Shown piece after piece: positions 6,312 to 7,153 of a DNA stretch of 7,153 nt. The stretch comes from Bacillota bacterium (GTDB lineage Bacteria; Bacillota; Bacilli; Alicyclobacillales; SLC66). The notes below the pieces were generated by a model. That model did no database searches and was not told where the DNA came from. It saw only the letters and a list, made by a program, of their open reading frames with translations. Each line of letters opens with the position of its first letter. Positions within the stretch are counted from its first letter, which is position 1. The position numbers and the translations under genes are program-made. The DNA lies in the NCBI GenBank assembly GCA_021846145.1, contig JAJZCJ010000171.1, forward strand, positions 1-7,153, in the 5' to 3' direction.

Positions 6312-6560
6312 TGACAAATTATCGTTTGGGAATTCCAATCATCCGATCAATATATGTTGCGATTAAATTCCCATGATGTTGCTGGTACCACTGTCACCAT
6401 GTGACTATTATCAAACGGAATGCTACCGGTAGGTGGATTGATCGTGGCCTTGTGGGGAGTGTTTTGGGGGTTTCCAGTTTTATTGAGGTTGGCAACGTTA
6501 ATTACTTTCGTTGGTTTACTAAGGAAGCATTCACGGAAAGCAACAAAAAATTTGAGATAA
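6308..6560 (+). pseudogene. Wreck of a third operon gene, probably an MFS-type transporter
   Basis: An ATG at 6308 overlaps the arsN stop as ATGA, copying the marR-arsN junction. It encodes MMTNYRLGIPIIRSIYVAI and then stops at a TGA after 22 residues. A different frame is coherent from about 6378: AGTTVTM, a TGA stop at 6402-6404, then LLSNGMLPVGGL, hydrophobic segments (LIVALWGVFWGF, VLLRLATLITFVGLL) and a basic tail, RKHSRKATKNLR, ending with TAA at 6558-6560. This layout (LxxNGMLPVGGL, two membrane segments, basic tail) resembles the last helices of drug/major-facilitator exporters. I infer a transporter gene, once translationally coupled to arsN, that lost its middle by deletion and then gained a frameshift and a stop. 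The family call rests on memory of MFS C-termini and is moderate at best. Confidence 0.45.
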
Positions 6561-6581
6561 TGTGGTGTAATGGTGACGAAT

Positions 6582-6589
6582 GTCGATAT
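6582..6589 (+). promoter_or_regulatory. SigD-like -10 element before cheX
   Basis: GTCGATAT matches seven of eight bases of the flagellar/chemotaxis sigma (SigD) -10 consensus GCCGATAT and lies about 40 bases before the cheX start. At the expected 15-base distance upstream there is TGGT instead of TAAA, so the -35 half is missing or weak. A second similar element, GACGATAT, is at 6602-6609 but too close to the ribosome binding site. Confidence 0.2.
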
Positions 6590-6629
6590 ATTAACGAACA
6601 CGACGATATGTAGATAAGGAGTGAATAGT

Positions 6630-7076
6630 TTGCCAAGTCCAATTACAGCACTGCTCAACGCCACGCTCACCAGTATTAATGAATTGGTAGCGGTTAAAAT
6701 GGAAAAACCTGAACTCGTCAAATCACCAATCCTTCAGACGGAACACGGCGTGCTCATCGGGATCACTGGGAATCTCAGGGGTCGTTTATTCATAATGGGT
6801 ACGGCGGGGATGTTTACGAAAGCTGGGTTAGCCATGTATGCTATGGAACTAGAAGGGGACATGCTGGAATCGTTTGTGGGAGAGTTCGGTAACTCAGTAG
6901 CTGGCCATACTGCGACCAAGTTGTATAACGAGGGGGTAGCCATCGATATCACTCCGCCTACGACGATGCAGGGACAGGTCAAGTTAGGTGGATTCAGCAA
7001 AGCCATTCAAGTACCATTTTTGATTGAAAATGAACATGAAGGCCATCTTGTGCTAGCGGTTGAAGAAAATAATTGA
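6630..7076 (+). CDS. cheX: CheX-like chemotaxis protein (CheY-P phosphatase family)
   Basis: The product has 148 residues from TTG 6630, close to the usual CheX length of about 155. The TTG start is preferred because AAGGAG (6616-6621) lies 8 bases before it; the in-frame GTG at 6621 overlaps the ribosome binding site itself. Features of the CheC/CheX/FliY fold are visible: an N-terminal helix with NATLTSINELV, a central strand pair (GVLIGITGNLRGRLFIMG, 40-57), and a single ExxN active-site motif in VGEFGNSVAGH (83-93, Glu85 and Asn88). A final strand set (GVAIDITPPTTMQG, VPFLIENEHEGHLVLAVEE) completes it. CheX removes phosphate from CheY-P and so resets the flagellar motor signal; one ExxN motif distinguishes it from CheC, which has two. 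No other chemotaxis gene is next to it here, as is common for cheX. Confidence 0.85.
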   Translation: MPSPITALLNATLTSINELVAVKMEKPELVKSPILQTEHGVLIGITGNLRGRLFIMGTAGMFTKAGLAMYAMELEGDMLESFVGEFGNSVAGHTATKLYNEGVAIDITPPTTMQGQVKLGGFSKAIQVPFLIENEHEGHLVLAVEENN

Positions 7077-7153
7077 ACTTGGCTTTCGCTACTACGGGAC
7101 GAGTCTTCGCTATCCCTTTGATCATGGTTAAATTGTCGTTCGAGAGGTTCATT
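7077..7153. other. Right edge, no gene seen
   Basis: The last 77 bases after cheX contain neither a convincing terminator nor the start of a supported gene. A gene could begin just beyond the window. Confidence 0.4.

Noticed and set aside
6401..6613. A 70-codon plus-strand frame starting at a GTG between arsN and cheX.
   Set aside because: There is no ribosome binding site. The overlapping frame from 6405 to 6560 reads as membrane helices of a transporter and explains the coding-like composition better.
1..7153. CRISPR arrays, tRNA or rRNA genes, and intact insertion sequences.
   Set aside because: I saw no regularly spaced direct repeats, cloverleaf-like sequence, rRNA-like stretches or transposase reading frames.

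Overview
The window looks like chromosomal DNA of a low-to-moderate-GC, endospore-former-like Firmicute. Strong GGAG-type ribosome binding sites, several TTG starts and A/T-rich intergenic DNA support this. An Alicyclobacillus/Bacillales-type host fits the protein flavour, but that is inference. Coding density is low and three gene remnants can be recognised, so this is an accessory or decaying stretch rather than a core operon.

Left part (1-1256): a 5'-truncated GIY-YIG-associated DUF4357 protein. Its conserved reading frame continues upstream of the only usable start codon until an in-frame stop. An unrecognised 169-residue protein follows 16 bases later. After a 421-base stretch without a convincing gene (1257-1677) comes a secreted, cysteine-free, coiled-coil protein with a clear signal peptide (1678-2349), closed by a strong Rho-independent terminator (2380-2419).

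Middle (2527-4390): a minus-strand Nudix hydrolase with a perfect Nudix box, then a plus-strand Gfo/Idh/MocA-family NAD(P)-dependent oxidoreductase. The two diverge from a 369-base intergenic region. An 11-bp perfect inverted repeat lies just after the oxidoreductase.

Right part (4391-7153): a degenerate fragment resembling a lytic transglycosylase, then the most interesting unit. This is a compact operon with ATGA stop/start overlaps: a cysteine-rich MarR-type repressor (4885-5343), then one polypeptide that joins an ArsN2-like and an ArsN1-like GNAT acetyltransferase (5340-6311). Directly behind lies the wreck of a third, apparently membrane-transporter, gene (6308-6560). I read this as a small arsenic/arsinothricin resistance module: a thiol-sensing repressor, a double acetyltransferase and a lost efflux pump. 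The window closes with a CheX-type CheY-P phosphatase gene (6630-7076) that starts at a TTG codon.
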